Of a stretch of 64,000 nt of DNA, positions 34,614-45,830 are shown in pieces. The position numbers and the translations under genes are program-made. Source of the stretch: Annona cherimola (Eukaryota > Streptophyta > Magnoliopsida > Magnoliales > Annonaceae); NCBI GenBank assembly GCA_030490835.1, contig CM059977.1, positions 8,522,765-8,586,764 on the forward strand, in the 5' to 3' direction. The notes under the pieces are model-generated. The model was not told the DNA's origin. It searched no databases and saw only the letters and a program-made list of their open reading frames with translations. Positions within the stretch are counted from its first letter, which is position 1, and every line of letters begins with the position of its first letter.

Positions 34614-36730
34614 GATCCAAGTTCTTCTAACACACCTAAGTAATATATATATATTTTTTAATTTCTAATTAAAATTTCAAATTATTCGTTACGATAGGTC
34701 ATGCTAGCTACCTGAAAATTAGAGAAATTGTTTATAGAAAGTTGAAACATACGATATGCCATACTTTTCATGTGAATGATACTGAAACATACGATATGGC
34801 ATACTTTTCATGTGAATAATTAATATTTTATCAACTTATGATCTATACAATTGCCAGTTTGATTAGATAGTATCTATATGCACCTCTAAGATTATCTGAC
34901 CCACGTGTGGTTATGGAGAAATAAATTAAGCTTGTTGGGAAAGATTCAAGGTGCTTAAATGAGATGTCAGATATTATAAAAAAGAGAGATGTGGAAATGG
35001 AATTAGAATATAAGGATACGTATTGGATATGAAAAAAATTATTGTAAATGTAAAAAGTTATATTATACATTAAAATGTTATCTTAAGAATAAAAAATTAC
35101 ATTTTATGCTTATTACTTTCAAGCCTTTGAGATCCTTAACACTAGCTATATTTATAACAGTTTTTAATGATTTTTTTTTTTTTTACAATATCTTTCATAT
35201 TTTTGTTACAATTTAAGCCCAATTCACCCTATTCTACTTTAGAATTTTCATCTTATATATTTTCTTTATCGATAACTATCAATAATATACATCGGCAAGT
35301 GATTAGGAGGCCAACATCCTGATTAGGAAACACAATATTCTTAGTAGAGATTAAAATTTCAATATTCCGGACATAAGCCAAGACTTTTACCAATAAAGCT
35401 GTGCCTATGTCGACTTTATTTATAACAATTTAAATATGAGAAAATCAAACCTTTATCAGAATAGCAGTCTCATTTTCTCGATATGGACAAAGTTGGGAAT
35501 TTAAACCCTAATTTTATGTCGTTTTAATTTCTTATCCCTATCTCTGAAAAGTTCACACATTAGTATGGAGATCCCTCTACGAGAAGTAGTAGATCAATCA
35601 TGTCTGTGGGAGGAACTTGGTTGGACGGTTCAGAAGATTTTGCAATCACTTGAGCCATTGACATGGCATTTTCACGATAGAATCCATGATAGAAATATGA
35701 TAGGCATTTTCTTTTAAAAAAATTGAAAAAAGACAATAAATGAAACGTAGAACCCTTGCATCGAGTAATTAAAAATAATTAAATGTCATCTGAGCATTAA
35801 ATAAGCAGAAAATAAAAAATTCACTTTTCTTAAAAAAAAATCATAATATTGGGTTCTCATTTATAAACAACAGAAAATATGAGATAAGAATCCTAGATCA
35901 TGAGACGCATAATCATGGTTTAAATTTTAATTGCAATTTTTTAATAAACTTTCCATCAACCAATATTCTCCATGTATTTTTAACATGAAGTCTTCCATAT
36001 TTCCCGGCGGTAACAGGTGATTGATCTGGGGTGACAGTCCGGTTTACGAAATGGGTTTGCTCCACCTTAACCTTAATTTCTTAATTGAGTTTAAAATACG
36101 GTGTAAAAATAAATTAATAAGGCATTTAAACGAAAATAATAATATACCTAATTACATTGAAGAAAAGCATAGTCATGTGATATATTTTAAAGAAAATTTT
36201 GTCTTTTTCAAAAAAGATAAAGAAAGAAAAACAAATGTGAAAGTAAATAATACAAATATAAATATAAATACAAATAAAAGTAGTATAATTCACATCTAAT
36301 ATAATTTCAACATGATAAACACTTACCAACTATAAATAAATAAATGTGCAAAATATTATTTAAATTCGGTTAAACCTTAACGTTAATCTTATTTGCAAAT
36401 TGAATTTAGCCTTTGCACAAGTCAAGACATTGATTTTCCTGAGGTATGGTAAGCGAGTTCAAGCTCAACCTTGGTATGTTGCATAGCTACACAAATTCTC
36501 CGCAATAGGCCATATGATTTTTTATAAAAAATATATAAAACAAAGAAAATGATAAATTACCATCAATCTATGCGCAGTTTTCATATCCAGCAGAGCGTAC
36601 AGAAAGAAGTACCACAAGCCATTATCTTAGCAAAATAAACATTTTATTAGAAAATAAAAGAAATATATCAAAATTGAATTAAATATGCAATGAAAACCAA
36701 TATGCTAGTACTATCACTACCGTCAGCTCA
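34614..36730. other. AT-rich spacer without recognised genes
   Basis: A direct repeat of about 37 bp containing GAAACATACGATATGGCATA lies at about 34743-34812. A few short frames exist (for example 36021-36299 plus), all AT-driven and unlike known proteins. Nothing else could be supported. Confidence 0.4.
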
Positions 36731-36743
36731 ATTATGAGTTTCA

Positions 36744-36777
36744 TACTTTTTTTTTTTTTTTTTTTTTTTTGATAAAC
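36744..36777 (-). mobile_element. Minimal retroposon: poly(A) tail plus a few bases, with target duplication
   Basis: ATTATGAGTTTCA occurs at 36731-36743 and again at 36778-36790. Between the copies lie TAC, 24 T residues and GATAAAC. Read on the minus strand this is GTTTATC followed by a poly(A) tail, the signature of a reverse-transcribed insertion that lost nearly all of its body. Confidence 0.75.
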
Positions 36778-37261
36778 ATTATGAGTTTCAAACTTGAACC
36801 GTAGATTTCTTCTCAACCGATTTTCATAAAGGCAGGAAGAAAAGGTTTTACCAAAAAAAAAAAAAAAAAAGTTAAAAAGATGAAAATATAGCCAGAAAAG
36901 CCCAAAACGAAATTTCCGCTCAAATTAAGTCAATTCAACAGTACTGAAAACGAGGCCCAGTGGCAGAAAATAAAAAAATGCTGCACATTTGTTTACCCTA
37001 TGTTGCTCAGAAGCAAACATATAATAATATGATAGTAATGTATCATACATACATAAATAGCGGTTCCCCGTCCCTGTAACGTAGAAATGGTTATATATCA
37101 CGACTTATATTTTTAATATCTTGATGTTTAACGACAAAAATTTTCATTATTATATTTAACATCAATTGTTTAACTAAAAAAATAAGTTTAGTATATTTAT
37201 TGAAAAATATATATTCATGATAATATAAATAATATTAGATATAATGGAAGAAGTAAATTTT

Positions 37262-37516
37262 GGGTGTTTGATAATTAATGCAAATTTTCATTTTTCATAA
37301 TTATCATATTTTTTAATTATTTTTTACTTTTTTCTATACAGTTATCCTGTTTTTCAATCATTTCTAAATAATTACTCATGATACATGTCACTTATCTTTT
37401 TTATTTTTATTTTTTTATTCTTCATTGTTACCTCTATCATATTACATTATTCTCTTATATTTTAAAAAAATTTACATAAAAACTTTCAGTAAAAAATTTT
37501 ACCACCTCGGAGACAC
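37262..37516 (+). mobile_element. Degenerate Tourist-like MITE
   Basis: Starts GGGTGTTTG and keeps the family's internal order (ATCATATTTTTTAATTATTT, TTTTTCAATCATTTCTA, CTCTATCATATTACATTATT, AAAACTTTCAGTAAAA). The right end is eroded and no target duplication is clear. Confidence 0.65.
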
Positions 37517-38063
37517 AAATCTCACGTAATATAAAAAAAAATATTAAAGTGACAGAAGTAAAGGGCTCTGGAGGATGAGGTGCGTGGAACTTATAAATTT
37601 GGCTGGACAAGGGAAGATCTGAGTTGAATCGGCATGCAACTTTCTCGTACAAATTCAAAAAAACGGCCTGCCCAGACACATGTTTGCATTTATCACCACC
37701 ATAAGTCGCCGGTCCCTACCCGGCACTGCACCAGATTCGCCATAGTATCCAACCTCACGTGTCGGTGTTTTGCTGTCAGACTCCTTGTCCACCGTACGAT
37801 TGTATCTCGTACAACAATCGTTTCATCTCCCCCGTGCTTCCTCTCCTCATGTACACGTTTCAATACTCTGGACTCGTCCCTTCCACTCATCTTGTCACCT
37901 TCTCCTGCACATTCACCTACATCTCTCGTGGGTCTGATTGGAGTTCAAAGGAAATAAAATTATATTGAGAAGAATTCTGCTTCTTTGAATCCATGTGAGC
38001 CCATTATTCTTCTAAATACATATGATTGAAGGAAAATCCATTTCATTGTATGTATTTAACGTT
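37517..38063. other. GC-richer spacer without recognised genes
   Basis: About 37555-37970 is less AT-rich than its surroundings and holds overlapping frames on both strands (37634-37957 plus is the longest, 107 codons). None looks like a known protein. A coding role is possible but unsupported. Confidence 0.35.
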
Positions 38064-38080
38064 ATTATTATTATTTGATT

Positions 38081-38298
38081 TTTTTTGATGTCTTATATAT
38101 TACAACCCTTTCATCTCACATGTATTTTTTTTTTTCTCACATGCATTTTTCTCATTGTTTTTGCTCAAACATAAAGTAAACCGCATTTCTACAGCGCTCC
38201 TCGAGATGGGAGACCATGCTCCCCATACCCGGATCGAAACCGGGACATCTTGGCATACTGCCAGAGATGAGCACCAACTGCACTATGGCGTCGGGCTC
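38081..38298 (-). mobile_element. tRNA-derived SINE with perfect 17-bp target duplication
   Basis: ATTATTATTATTTGATT flanks the element exactly (38064-38080, 38299-38315). On the minus strand it begins GAGCCCGACGCCATAGTGCA (box A region), then a T arm with five paired bases around TTTCGAT (box B: GGTTTCGATCC), a body of about 130 bp, and a short A tail (T residues 38081-38086). The T arm is intact but no acceptor stem can pair, so this is a SINE and not a tRNA gene. The head is related to the SINE ending at 29460. Confidence 0.9.
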
Positions 38299-38315
38299 AT
38301 TATTATTATTTGATT

Positions 38316-40429
38316 AGTTGTGCAATACTATGCTATATTTTATATTACAATCAAACAAAATTGCAAAATAACAAGTTTCTAAGCTCTAATTTATTTATAA
38401 AGGAGACAACACACATTTATCAATTTCACATAGGAGATTAAACGCCTAGTTATTTTACAATATTTTAGTGCACATCCAAAGAAATTCAAGTATTTTTTAT
38501 AATTAACTCACGAATATATATTTTTAAATAGACGTGTTCGATATATGTCTTTGATTTGAATAAAAATTGACTTTATAATTAAGCAAATAATGTTAAATAT
38601 AATAAAAATGAATAGATTTCTATCAATTATCAAGGTTAAAAAATATAATATATGGAATTACATGATATCCTGAAATTAACTCTATTAAGAGTACCAATCC
38701 AAATGACAATGATATGTTAAAATAAAAATAAAATAAAAATATAGACAATATTAAAAGGAATAAATCGTTAATAGAAAATATATGGAATCAATCTTTAAAA
38801 TAAATTCATTTCCACTATCATCAAATCAAATCCATGGGAATAAACACAAATGGGAGCGGCTTGAGGTGGACTGGTACAACTGGAAATAATAATATTTAAA
38901 TTCGATTCAACGTCATCCAAATGAAATCAAATATGGGTCACTACAAGAAAATAACCTTTTTACCAACCGAAATGTTACTTTGGTTACACGGAATTAAATA
39001 TTTTGCACACAACATGATTATTTTGTTTGCGTGTAATAATTATAAAGAAATGAGGGGTCCGGTCCCATAAATATAATTAAGCATACGAAAAAAAAGGTTA
39101 TTCAGTCGACCAAATATACACTTATCTTGAATTATTTTCAAGGATATTTTTAAAAATTTGTACACCAAGCACATATGCCAAAGCATTTGCACCGTATTTC
39201 TTATTAACGAAATTGTAGCAACAAAATTTTGGCATTTAGGCTATTAAAGAAAATTTGTTTTTTGCAATAAATTTAGGCTATTGTTATCAAAAATTAAAAA
39301 TTTGTTGGTGACTATTGGAATATAACAAGTAAAATTCATTAAAATGGTACATTTATTATAAAAATTATGTGAATTTTCCCATTTATATACATAGTTAAAA
39401 ATATATAACATTATATATCTTACCCGTTTTAAATTTAAAAAATTCAAAATTCCCAAGTACTCACGGTTTTGTTTGATGGGTTCACTTGTAAATCCTATTT
39501 TTTGCATAGGAAAAATCATTTAAATATTTTGTTGAATTGAATGCGCCTAATAAGTGTTATGGCCCCCATTTCTTGATGAGCTCTTGCGCGAGATACGTTT
39601 TCCGCAGCGACGGCGCCCGTGGAAGATATAGCCGCCTCGCGCTGTGACCTGAGCTCAGTCCAGTAGTATTATTATTATTTTTATTTTTTTTGAAGAGTCA
39701 GTCCAATATTATTTATTTGGCTAGTGTAATGTGGACCAGTGTTTTGGACTCATTTCATCACTGGATATGATGAGTTACTGAGGTTTGAACGGTTGGGATC
39801 GTGTCATATATTGTAGATCTTGAAGCAAGCATCAAATCTACGGCAGTTACGGGTTCCATTTTAGTATTTGACTTGGATTATAACTAAAATATGGTTCAAA
39901 AATTGTATATATCATCTCGAATCCAGTTCTCATTACAGCTGCTAATCATATTTTCTCATCCTATTTATTCGTTATACATTTATGCACATATATATATTTT
40001 AAAAATAACCGATGTTTTATCTTATTTTCGTTTCATTTAAAAAAAGAGAAATCTTATCATTTGCCTGAACTTGATGGACGGCCTAGATCCTCATAACGCG
40101 AATCCACCGACGAACATCAGAATTTGGCTGGTCGTCCACATCCGCTGAGAACGATGGGACCCACAAAATACAAGAGCCACGAGCTGTGTCCTTGGCTGCC
40201 TAGTACCTTCACGGGTGTAACTCTGGTCATTCACGCATGGGTGTAAATAGATACGGTCTCAACCCAAACCTAACAAATACAACTCGATTTATTACAAGGT
40301 TGTGTTAGACATTGAAAAAAACCACTATATAATCTGAATTCTTGTGCTAGTATAAACTATTATAGATTATTAAAAATAGTCATATATAGTCAATCATATT
40401 AACTATTACATGAAGCTTGACACGATGAT
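38316..40429. other. AT-rich spacer with a CACTA-type end and small GC patches
   Basis: Mostly AT-rich with no gene. CACTACAAGAAAATAACC at 38939 looks like the end of a CACTA transposon, without a visible partner. GC-richer patches at about 39560-39660 and 40064-40250 match nothing I recognise. No ORF is convincing. Confidence 0.4.
38939..38960 (+). mobile_element. CACTA (En/Spm) terminal sequence, element incomplete
   Basis: CACTACAAGAAAATAACC is the classic plant CACTA terminal motif. I found no matching inverted end within several kb, so this is probably a truncated element. Confidence 0.45.
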
Positions 40430-40757
40430 CATTTTTAGACTGATCAAAAAATATATAATTTTTAAAATTTTATAAAATTATTAATCTAAGTATTTTTAAT
40501 TTATAAACCAAGTTTTATTATTTTTAAAGATGTATATATATTTCTTTTAAAACTTTAAACATAGAGGTATTTTAGTAATGTTTTGATAATTTAAAAGGAC
40601 TAAAATACTCCTATATTTAAAATTCAAAATAAATATATATACATCTGTAAAAATGGTAAAATTTGTTTATAAATTAAATATATTTAGATTAACCATTTAA
40701 AAAAAATATTTTTGGCTGATCTAAAATAAAATTGATTTGAAATGATCAGCCCTTATA
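40430..40757. mobile_element. AT-rich foldback MITE (TGATCATTT ends)
   Basis: Left end GATGATCATTTTTAGACTGATC and, on the minus strand, right end GGGCTGATCATTTCAAATC; the interiors are also complementary (ATTTATAAACCAAGTTTTAT against TTATAAACAAATTTTACC, and AGGTATTTTAGTAAT against AGTATTTTAGTCC). The whole element can fold into one hairpin. It shares ATTAATCTAAGTAT with the 32- to 33-kb elements. Target duplication not resolved. Confidence 0.75.
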
Positions 40758-41327
40758 ATCATATGATACTTGTGTATTAACTAAACATAAGCGCTTTGAA
40801 ATAAGATACATAGCGATTATGTTACTTTACTATCCTAAATTGGAAGATATTCCCATAAAGATATTATTCTTATTTTTAATATAAATTTTATATTTTAAAA
40901 TTAATTAAATTAAGAAATTTTTAAAAAATTATATATTTATTAATTTGCTTTGTTATTTGAACTAAACAAATTTATATAGGTTTGTTGTAGGGTTGGATTA
41001 AAATTTGAAAAATATAGTTGAAGGTAAACTGGAGTTAACTTTTTCTAAATGAAGTTAAGGTTAAATAGACTCCGGTTGGAGTCGACCCAACCCAATTTAC
41101 TCTCCTACGTTCATATGTGTGTTTATGTCAACTTTAATCCTAATATAAAGGATAAATCATCGACCCTAATCTTATTTTCATAATCTTAATGTTAACCTTT
41201 ATTTTAATAAGCTAGGTTTGACAAGTGGGTGTGAATGTTGATCCCGGCTTCAAGTGTCAATATAAGCATAGGTCTTGATTGTCATCCAATATAATGAAAA
41301 AAGTTGAGATTAAATTGTAATCCAATA

Positions 41328-41591
41328 TAAGATCTTCTTTGAAAAGCAGTTTGATCTGATCCGTTGGCGTTTGAATGATTCCTAAAGGACCAACATATTT
41401 GTGATCAATACGTTATTGTATCCCTGCGAATATTTCTCCTTCTGACCACACAATCAAGAGTGCGCCTATTATGATTTCCGCTACATGAATGAAAATGGGG
41501 ACAAACAACTATATGAGGCCATATACCTCTTCTAAGGTTCCAATCTAGAAAAATAATTGATAACCCGTATTTCTGTCGTATCAATTATCAT
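41328..41591 (-). pseudogene. ndhA: Nuclear plastid DNA insertion: 5' part of ndhA exon 1, broken
   Basis: On the minus strand the frame opens MIIDTTEIRVINYFSRLE and continues, after a one-base frameshift near codon 20, through VPIF, IIIGALLIVWSEGEIFAGIQ and YVGPLGIIQ to LLFKEDL. This follows the plastid ndhA product (NADH dehydrogenase-like complex membrane subunit) closely. An in-frame TAA replaces the second Gln of the GIQQR motif and other stops occur, so it is dead. The ATG lies directly after the ndhH stop, as in plastid genomes. The match ends near 41328. Confidence 0.88.
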
Positions 41592-41592
41592 T

Positions 41593-41875
41593 TCAATGAT
41601 CAACTTCTCCCATAATAGTATGTATATTATCTAGTATCATTACGATATTAGTCAATTTCATTCTTTTAACTAGCTAAGGAAGAATTTGCAAATTGATGAA
41701 ACTGAGTTGATGAATTTTCCCTCTTCGGGAAAACCTACTATTATCTTTGATTAAAAAATTTCTCAATTCTCCTTTTGGGGCTTCAACTTTCACATAAAGT
41801 TCTTATTTTGACAATTCAAAAGTGGGAGAAGGTTTTTTACTAATGAATCGATATTTAAATTCATTCCAGGGTTAA
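41593..41875 (-). pseudogene. ndhH: Nuclear plastid DNA insertion: 3' part of ndhH, broken
   Basis: The minus strand carries the last 90 or so codons of plastid ndhH: WNEFKYRFISKKPSPTFELS, then [12 protein letters not shown], a decayed middle, INLQILP-type sequence and the final IMGEVDH before TGA at 41595-41593. Stops and small indels interrupt the frame. Gene order ndhH-ndhA is preserved, so both pseudogenes arrived as one plastid fragment of about 550 bp. Confidence 0.85.
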
Positions 41876-42339
41876 TTTCATATTATATAAGAATTGTATC
41901 AGCAAAAGTATTTATCAAATTTGTATATTTTATTTTTATGAAAAATAAAATCAAATACATATAAGTTGGATATCTATTCTATGACACTTGTTTTTACAAT
42001 TTTGCAACCTTTTCAGACATCTGATTATTTATTAATATACGACCATTCCATATTAATGGTCAAGGAAAATGATCTTGATGCCCATGGTTTTGGAGGGCAA
42101 AAAAACATTTTTAAAAAGTTTTAACTTACTTGTAGAGACTTGCTGATCAATTTAGATTGAAAAGCAATAATGTATTTTAGAATGAGATAAAGACAAAAAG
42201 AATTGTTTAATAGCAGCGTTAATGGTTACGGTAATTTTCTAATATATACTAAATAATATTGATAATCGAGTTTGGGTTGGTATTGTATAACCAAATATAA
42301 TCCCAAAATTTGGGTTCGCGAAGACTCGAATTCACTAAC

Positions 42340-42660
42340 CAAAGAGAGTACGTTCTGGATGATGAAATGCTATGAGAATAAGATGAGAAGATAAAAATGA
42401 AAAAGCATTAAAATTTAAGTATTTTGAGAATGAAAAATGTAAAATATGTTATTATGATAGAGGAATGAGAAAAGTATTTTTTTAAAAACAAGAAGTTGCA
42501 TTTCATCTCTATCCTCACATGTGGGCCTATTTCAAACCATATAAGAATTAGGATGAGAACTTAATGATATCTATTTGAAACGAAAAAATTGTATTGAAAG
42601 TATAAAAAACTGTCTTATGAATTGAAAATTTGTTTTAAAAATAAAAATACACATTCAATT
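42340..42660 (+). repeat. Dispersed repeat related to the 5.4-6.3 kb tandem units
   Basis: ACATGTGGGCCTATTTCAAA (about 42519) followed by a gap-rich match (CATATAAGAATTAGGATGAG, AACTTAATGATATCTATTTG, TTGTATTGAAAGTATAAAAA) parallels the run at 5363-5490 that begins ACATGTGGGGCCCTATTACA. The relation is by eye and diverged; ends not defined. Confidence 0.4.
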
Positions 42661-42951
42661 GAAGAATCTTATATTGCCTGAAATTCACCTGTGAATGAGC
42701 CCAATTTATTTATGAACTGTAATATGAAGAATTTTAAGTTGGTCACGGTGGGTTTGAGGCAACCAATGGAAGTTGTAACCCAACTTTTGTGCCCATCGTC
42801 CGCGTCATCAATCCGTGCAGATCCTCCAAATTTCATGTCCTAGACCAGCATCCCATGCAACTCCAATTGTTTAGTCTGTTGGCCCAAATTGTCCGATTTT
42901 AAATCTAGGTCATTCATCGTCGTGGTAAGCCTGTTTGCCCGCAATCGCAAT

Positions 42952-43134
42952 GGGCATATCGAGTTTCATAACCCACCATTCCACCAGTATAGGATTGAAT
43001 CTCGTGTCCCGCCTGTGTACGGATAAATTTACTATATCCCAGAGGGCGTATCAAGTTTCAAAACCCGCCGTCCTGCCTGTACAGGGTTGAATATTGTGTA
43101 CTGCCTGTGTATGGATAAATTTACGATAGCCCCG
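42952..43134 (+). repeat. Tandem duplication of a 92-bp unit
   Basis: Unit 1 (42952-43043) and unit 2 (43044 to about 43134) align base for base with scattered changes: GGGCATATCGAGTTTCATAA against GGGCGTATCAAGTTTCAAAA, and GGATAAATTTACTATATCCC against GGATAAATTTACGATAGCCC. The segment just after, with ATTTTACAACATTTCCCCTG, resembles the body of the SINE at 29187-29460, so this may be a rearranged SINE-related repeat. Confidence 0.75.
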
Positions 43135-44156
43135 TTGTATGGGGAATTTTACAACATTTCCCCTGTATACGAGGATCTTTACTGAAATGTCCCTCTACGA
43201 TTTGAGGATTGTGAATTTACTTGACTATAACAGTACTCGTCATATTGTATAAATATCAATAAAAAAATCTTGGACGTCCGTTAATCCTATTAATATGGAG
43301 GATTAGAACCGGCTACAAATTTATCAGCTGTTCTTTTTCTCCAGATAGACGGTGCGGATTTCACGTGTTCCCTGTGGTCTATTCCGATTTGATTGGGTCA
43401 TTTGTATGCCATCTTTTGCCTGTTTTCATTTTTTCTTTTTTTAAAAAATCAAGACCCCTGGTACGGTGGTCTGGCCACAGGACATTCCATAGTCCATTGT
43501 CTTGTGCAAGATCTTGCAACTAAAAAACCGACGTCGCATAAAAATGCATGGCTCGTGCGAACATGGAACACATATGCTTGTTGTCAGACTGTTCTTTGTC
43601 TGGCCGTCGATTGACTCAATTCCATGCATCAGAATAGCTGCTATTTACTAGCTAGTTGTGAAGAAGTGTAAATTTCCCACCCGACACCATCATTTTTGGG
43701 AATTAAATGGCACTGATTTCAATTTCTATAATGGTCACACTTTGAAAAGAAATTCCTAGTGAATAGATAATTTAATTATAGTAGAACGCAATATAGCCAG
43801 TAAAAGTGCTAGTATTCGTTTTTATAAATGTTCGATTTCAATTTAGGGTTGTTATAAATTAACTGGGTAATATTGAATCAGAAAAAAATTAACTGGGTAA
43901 TATAACTCAAGAAATTATAGCAATGAACCACTAAAAGAAATACACTACTGTTCGTCCAAAAATATTGGTTATATTTCTCATACATCTGTACCAAGTCAAA
44001 GAATCAAACTTTTACATCCCATGACAATCTTTACTTGGCATTGATAATCTCATGGTGGAGTAAACAAAAAAAAAGGATTAAGAAAATTACGTTAACTTGA
44101 AGATCAAAAATTAATATGAACCTACAAAACTAATTTTAACTTTGAAAATTAATCTT
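43135..44156. other. Spacer without recognised genes
   Basis: Contains possible SINE-body remnants to about 43240, then mixed-composition DNA. AATTAACTGGGTAATAT is directly repeated near 43860-43905. The frame at 43393-43614 has no known relatives that I can name. Confidence 0.35.
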
Positions 44157-44458
44157 GTTAGCTTGAGTCAAGTAAATATCTCGTTTAACCAACATAAAAA
44201 ACTTATTTACAATATTTTTTTTTATACATTGTTTAACTAATATATTAACGTATAAATTAAGTTTTATCATTTTCGGATATGTATATGTACTTTTTGAGAT
44301 TTTTAAATATAAGGGTATTTTAAATACATATATACATATATGAAAATAGTAAAATTTAGTTTATATGTTAAAAATACTTAAATATGAAAAAAATAAAAAT
44401 ATTATAAATGTATCTTTTAATATAAACTAAACAAGATATTTACTTAACCGGAACTAAC
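44157..44458. mobile_element. AT-rich foldback MITE (GTTAG ends)
   Basis: Left end GTTAGCTTGAGTCAAGTAAA and minus-strand right end GTTAGTTCCGGTTAAGTAAA, both followed by TATC-TGTTTA-type sequence (TATCTCGTTTA left, TATCTTGTTTA right). The interior is mirror-like around 44310, and AAATTAAGTTTTATCATTTT links it to the other ATCTAAGTAT-type elements. No 9-bp duplication was recognised. Confidence 0.75.
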
Positions 44459-45119
44459 TAACAGAATCATTCATTTTAACTTTTAACTCACTATAGCGGC
44501 GTAATTGCAAATGAAAGCATCATTTCATTCCTTGACAATACCTTATTTATTTAGAATAATAAATAACCTACACGCGTGGCATACTGACACGTGACAGCCG
44601 GATCATCGCCGGGGCGGGGTGGCCCATATTAAAGGAGGGTGGAGAGAGAGAAGGGTGGGAGCTGAGCGAACCTTGGATTCCTCTTCACAAGCGCTAGACG
44701 GAGGGAACAGCGCCAGGCCCCGCAGCAGGAAGGAGCAGCAAGATTGATAAGAAGAAAAATAAGGGAGGGGGAATGTGGGTCCCACCAGAGATGGGGCCAC
44801 CACGTGAAATACAATCACTTGCTCATTCATTCATCGCACTCGCTCCGTCCATCCGTCCATCCGTCCCACCCTTTTTACGTCCCATCCCACCCCACTTTCT
44901 CCCCTCCCTACTCAGCTACTCTCTTCTTCCACCCGCGCCCTCACCCTCCCTCAATTTCTCCTCCCACTTAAAATTCAAACCCCTCCCCAAACAAACCAAA
45001 AAAAAAAATAAAAAAAAATCAAGAAATGAAAAAGAAACGCCATCACAACCATCCAATGAAAGAACCATAACAGCAATCTCTAAAAACCCAAAAACAGAAC
45101 CCAAAACCCCCACAAATAC
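44459..45119 (+). promoter_or_regulatory. Upstream region and leader of the ALOG gene
   Basis: AT-rich to about 44560, then GC-richer with a CACGTG box near 44800 and a long pyrimidine-rich tract (about 44820-44990), typical of plant 5' leaders or Y-patch promoters. An open frame starting at ATG 44773 runs out of phase past the ALOG start, so transcription probably starts downstream of it or the leader is processed. No clear TATA box: CATATTAAAGG near 44625 is weak. Confidence 0.45.
45026..45070 (+). CDS. Short upstream ORF (14 codons) in the ALOG leader
   Basis: ATG at 45026 opens a frame reading MKKKRHHNHPMKEP and stops 49 bp before the ALOG start codon. If it lies on the messenger it could tune translation. 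Its start context, AAGAAATGA, has a purine at -3. No evidence of conservation is available here. Confidence 0.35.
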   Translation: MKKKRHHNHPMKEP

Positions 45120-45830
45120 ATGGATGCCAACCCACCCACTCCTCCAGCCCAAACAGACCCTCCACCACCACCACCTCCTCCTCCCACTACCACCCAACGA
45201 CAACAGCAGCAGCAGCCGGAATCAGCCCCGCCCAGTAGATACGAGTCTCAGAAGCGGCGAGACTGGAACACCTTCCTCCAATACCTCAAGAACCACAAGC
45301 CTCCGCTGACGCTCGCCCGCTGCAGCGGCGCCCATGTCATCGAATTCCTCAAGTACCTCGACCAGTTCGGCAAGACCAAGGTCCACGTCGCCGGCTGCGG
45401 CTTCTTCGGCGACCCCACCCCGCCGGGTCCCTGCGGCTGCCCGCTCAAGCAGGCCTGGGGGAGTTTGGACGCCCTGATCGGCCGCCTCAGAGCCGCCTAT
45501 GAGGAGAACGGAGGGAGGCCCGAGTCCAATCCCTTCGGAGCGAGGGCGGTGAGGATTTACCTGCGGGAGGTGCGGGAAGGGCAGGCCAAGGCAAGGGGAA
45601 TCCCTTACGAGAAGAAGAAGCGGAAGAGGGTGGACGCCGCCAGTACTTCCTCGGCTTCCGGCGCTTCCGGTGGACAGGGAAGTGGCGGGGTAGAAGCCGG
45701 CGGTAGTGCAACACAAGCAGCTGCTGCTGCGGCTTCTTCTGCTGGTGGTGCTGGTGGCGGCGGTGAGGGGAGTGTGGGAACTTCTACGACGACGACCACA
45801 ACGTCAACGCCGGCGTCTACTTCAGTATAG
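45120..45830 (+). CDS. LSH: ALOG-domain transcription factor (LSH/G1 family)
   Basis: Plant nuclear DNA-binding protein of the ALOG family (LIGHT-DEPENDENT SHORT HYPOCOTYLS in Arabidopsis, G1 and TAWAWA1 in rice), which controls organ boundaries, meristem fate and light-linked growth. One uninterrupted exon encodes 236 residues, as usual for the family. Residues 1-38 are a Pro run (14-22) and Gln run (28-32). The ALOG domain covers about 39-170, starting [20 protein letters not shown]; its zinc-ribbon insert shows the H-x3-C (His89, Cys93) and C-x-C (Cys105, Cys107) ligands, then [26 protein letters not shown] at about 165-170 is the nuclear signal. The tail is Ala, Gly, Ser and Thr-rich low complexity. 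The [20 protein letters not shown] version looks most like LSH1/5/6-type members, from memory. Coding GC content is far above the flanks. A poly-T tract begins right after the stop. Confidence 0.95.
   Translation: MDANPPTPPAQTDPPPPPPPPPTTTQRQQQQQPESAPPSRYESQKRRDWNTFLQYLKNHKPPLTLARCSGAHVIEFLKYLDQFGKTKVHVAGCGFFGDPTPPGPCGCPLKQAWGSLDALIGRLRAAYEENGGRPESNPFGARAVRIYLREVREGQAKARGIPYEKKKRKRVDAASTSSASGASGGQGSGGVEAGGSATQAAAAAASSAGGAGGGGEGSVGTSTTTTTTSTPASTSV

Noticed and set aside
38220..38298. Possible tRNA gene on the minus strand
   Set aside because: The T arm pairs well but no acceptor or anticodon stem forms, and the 17-bp duplication plus tail shows that it is a SINE.
44773..45309. 178-codon ORF overlapping the ALOG start
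   Set aside because: Low-complexity Pro, Ser and Lys product from the pyrimidine-rich leader; its 3' half is the ALOG gene read out of frame.
45222..45716. 164-codon minus-strand ORF opposite the ALOG gene
   Set aside because: A shadow of the GC-rich ALOG coding strand; the plus-strand frame carries the conserved domain.
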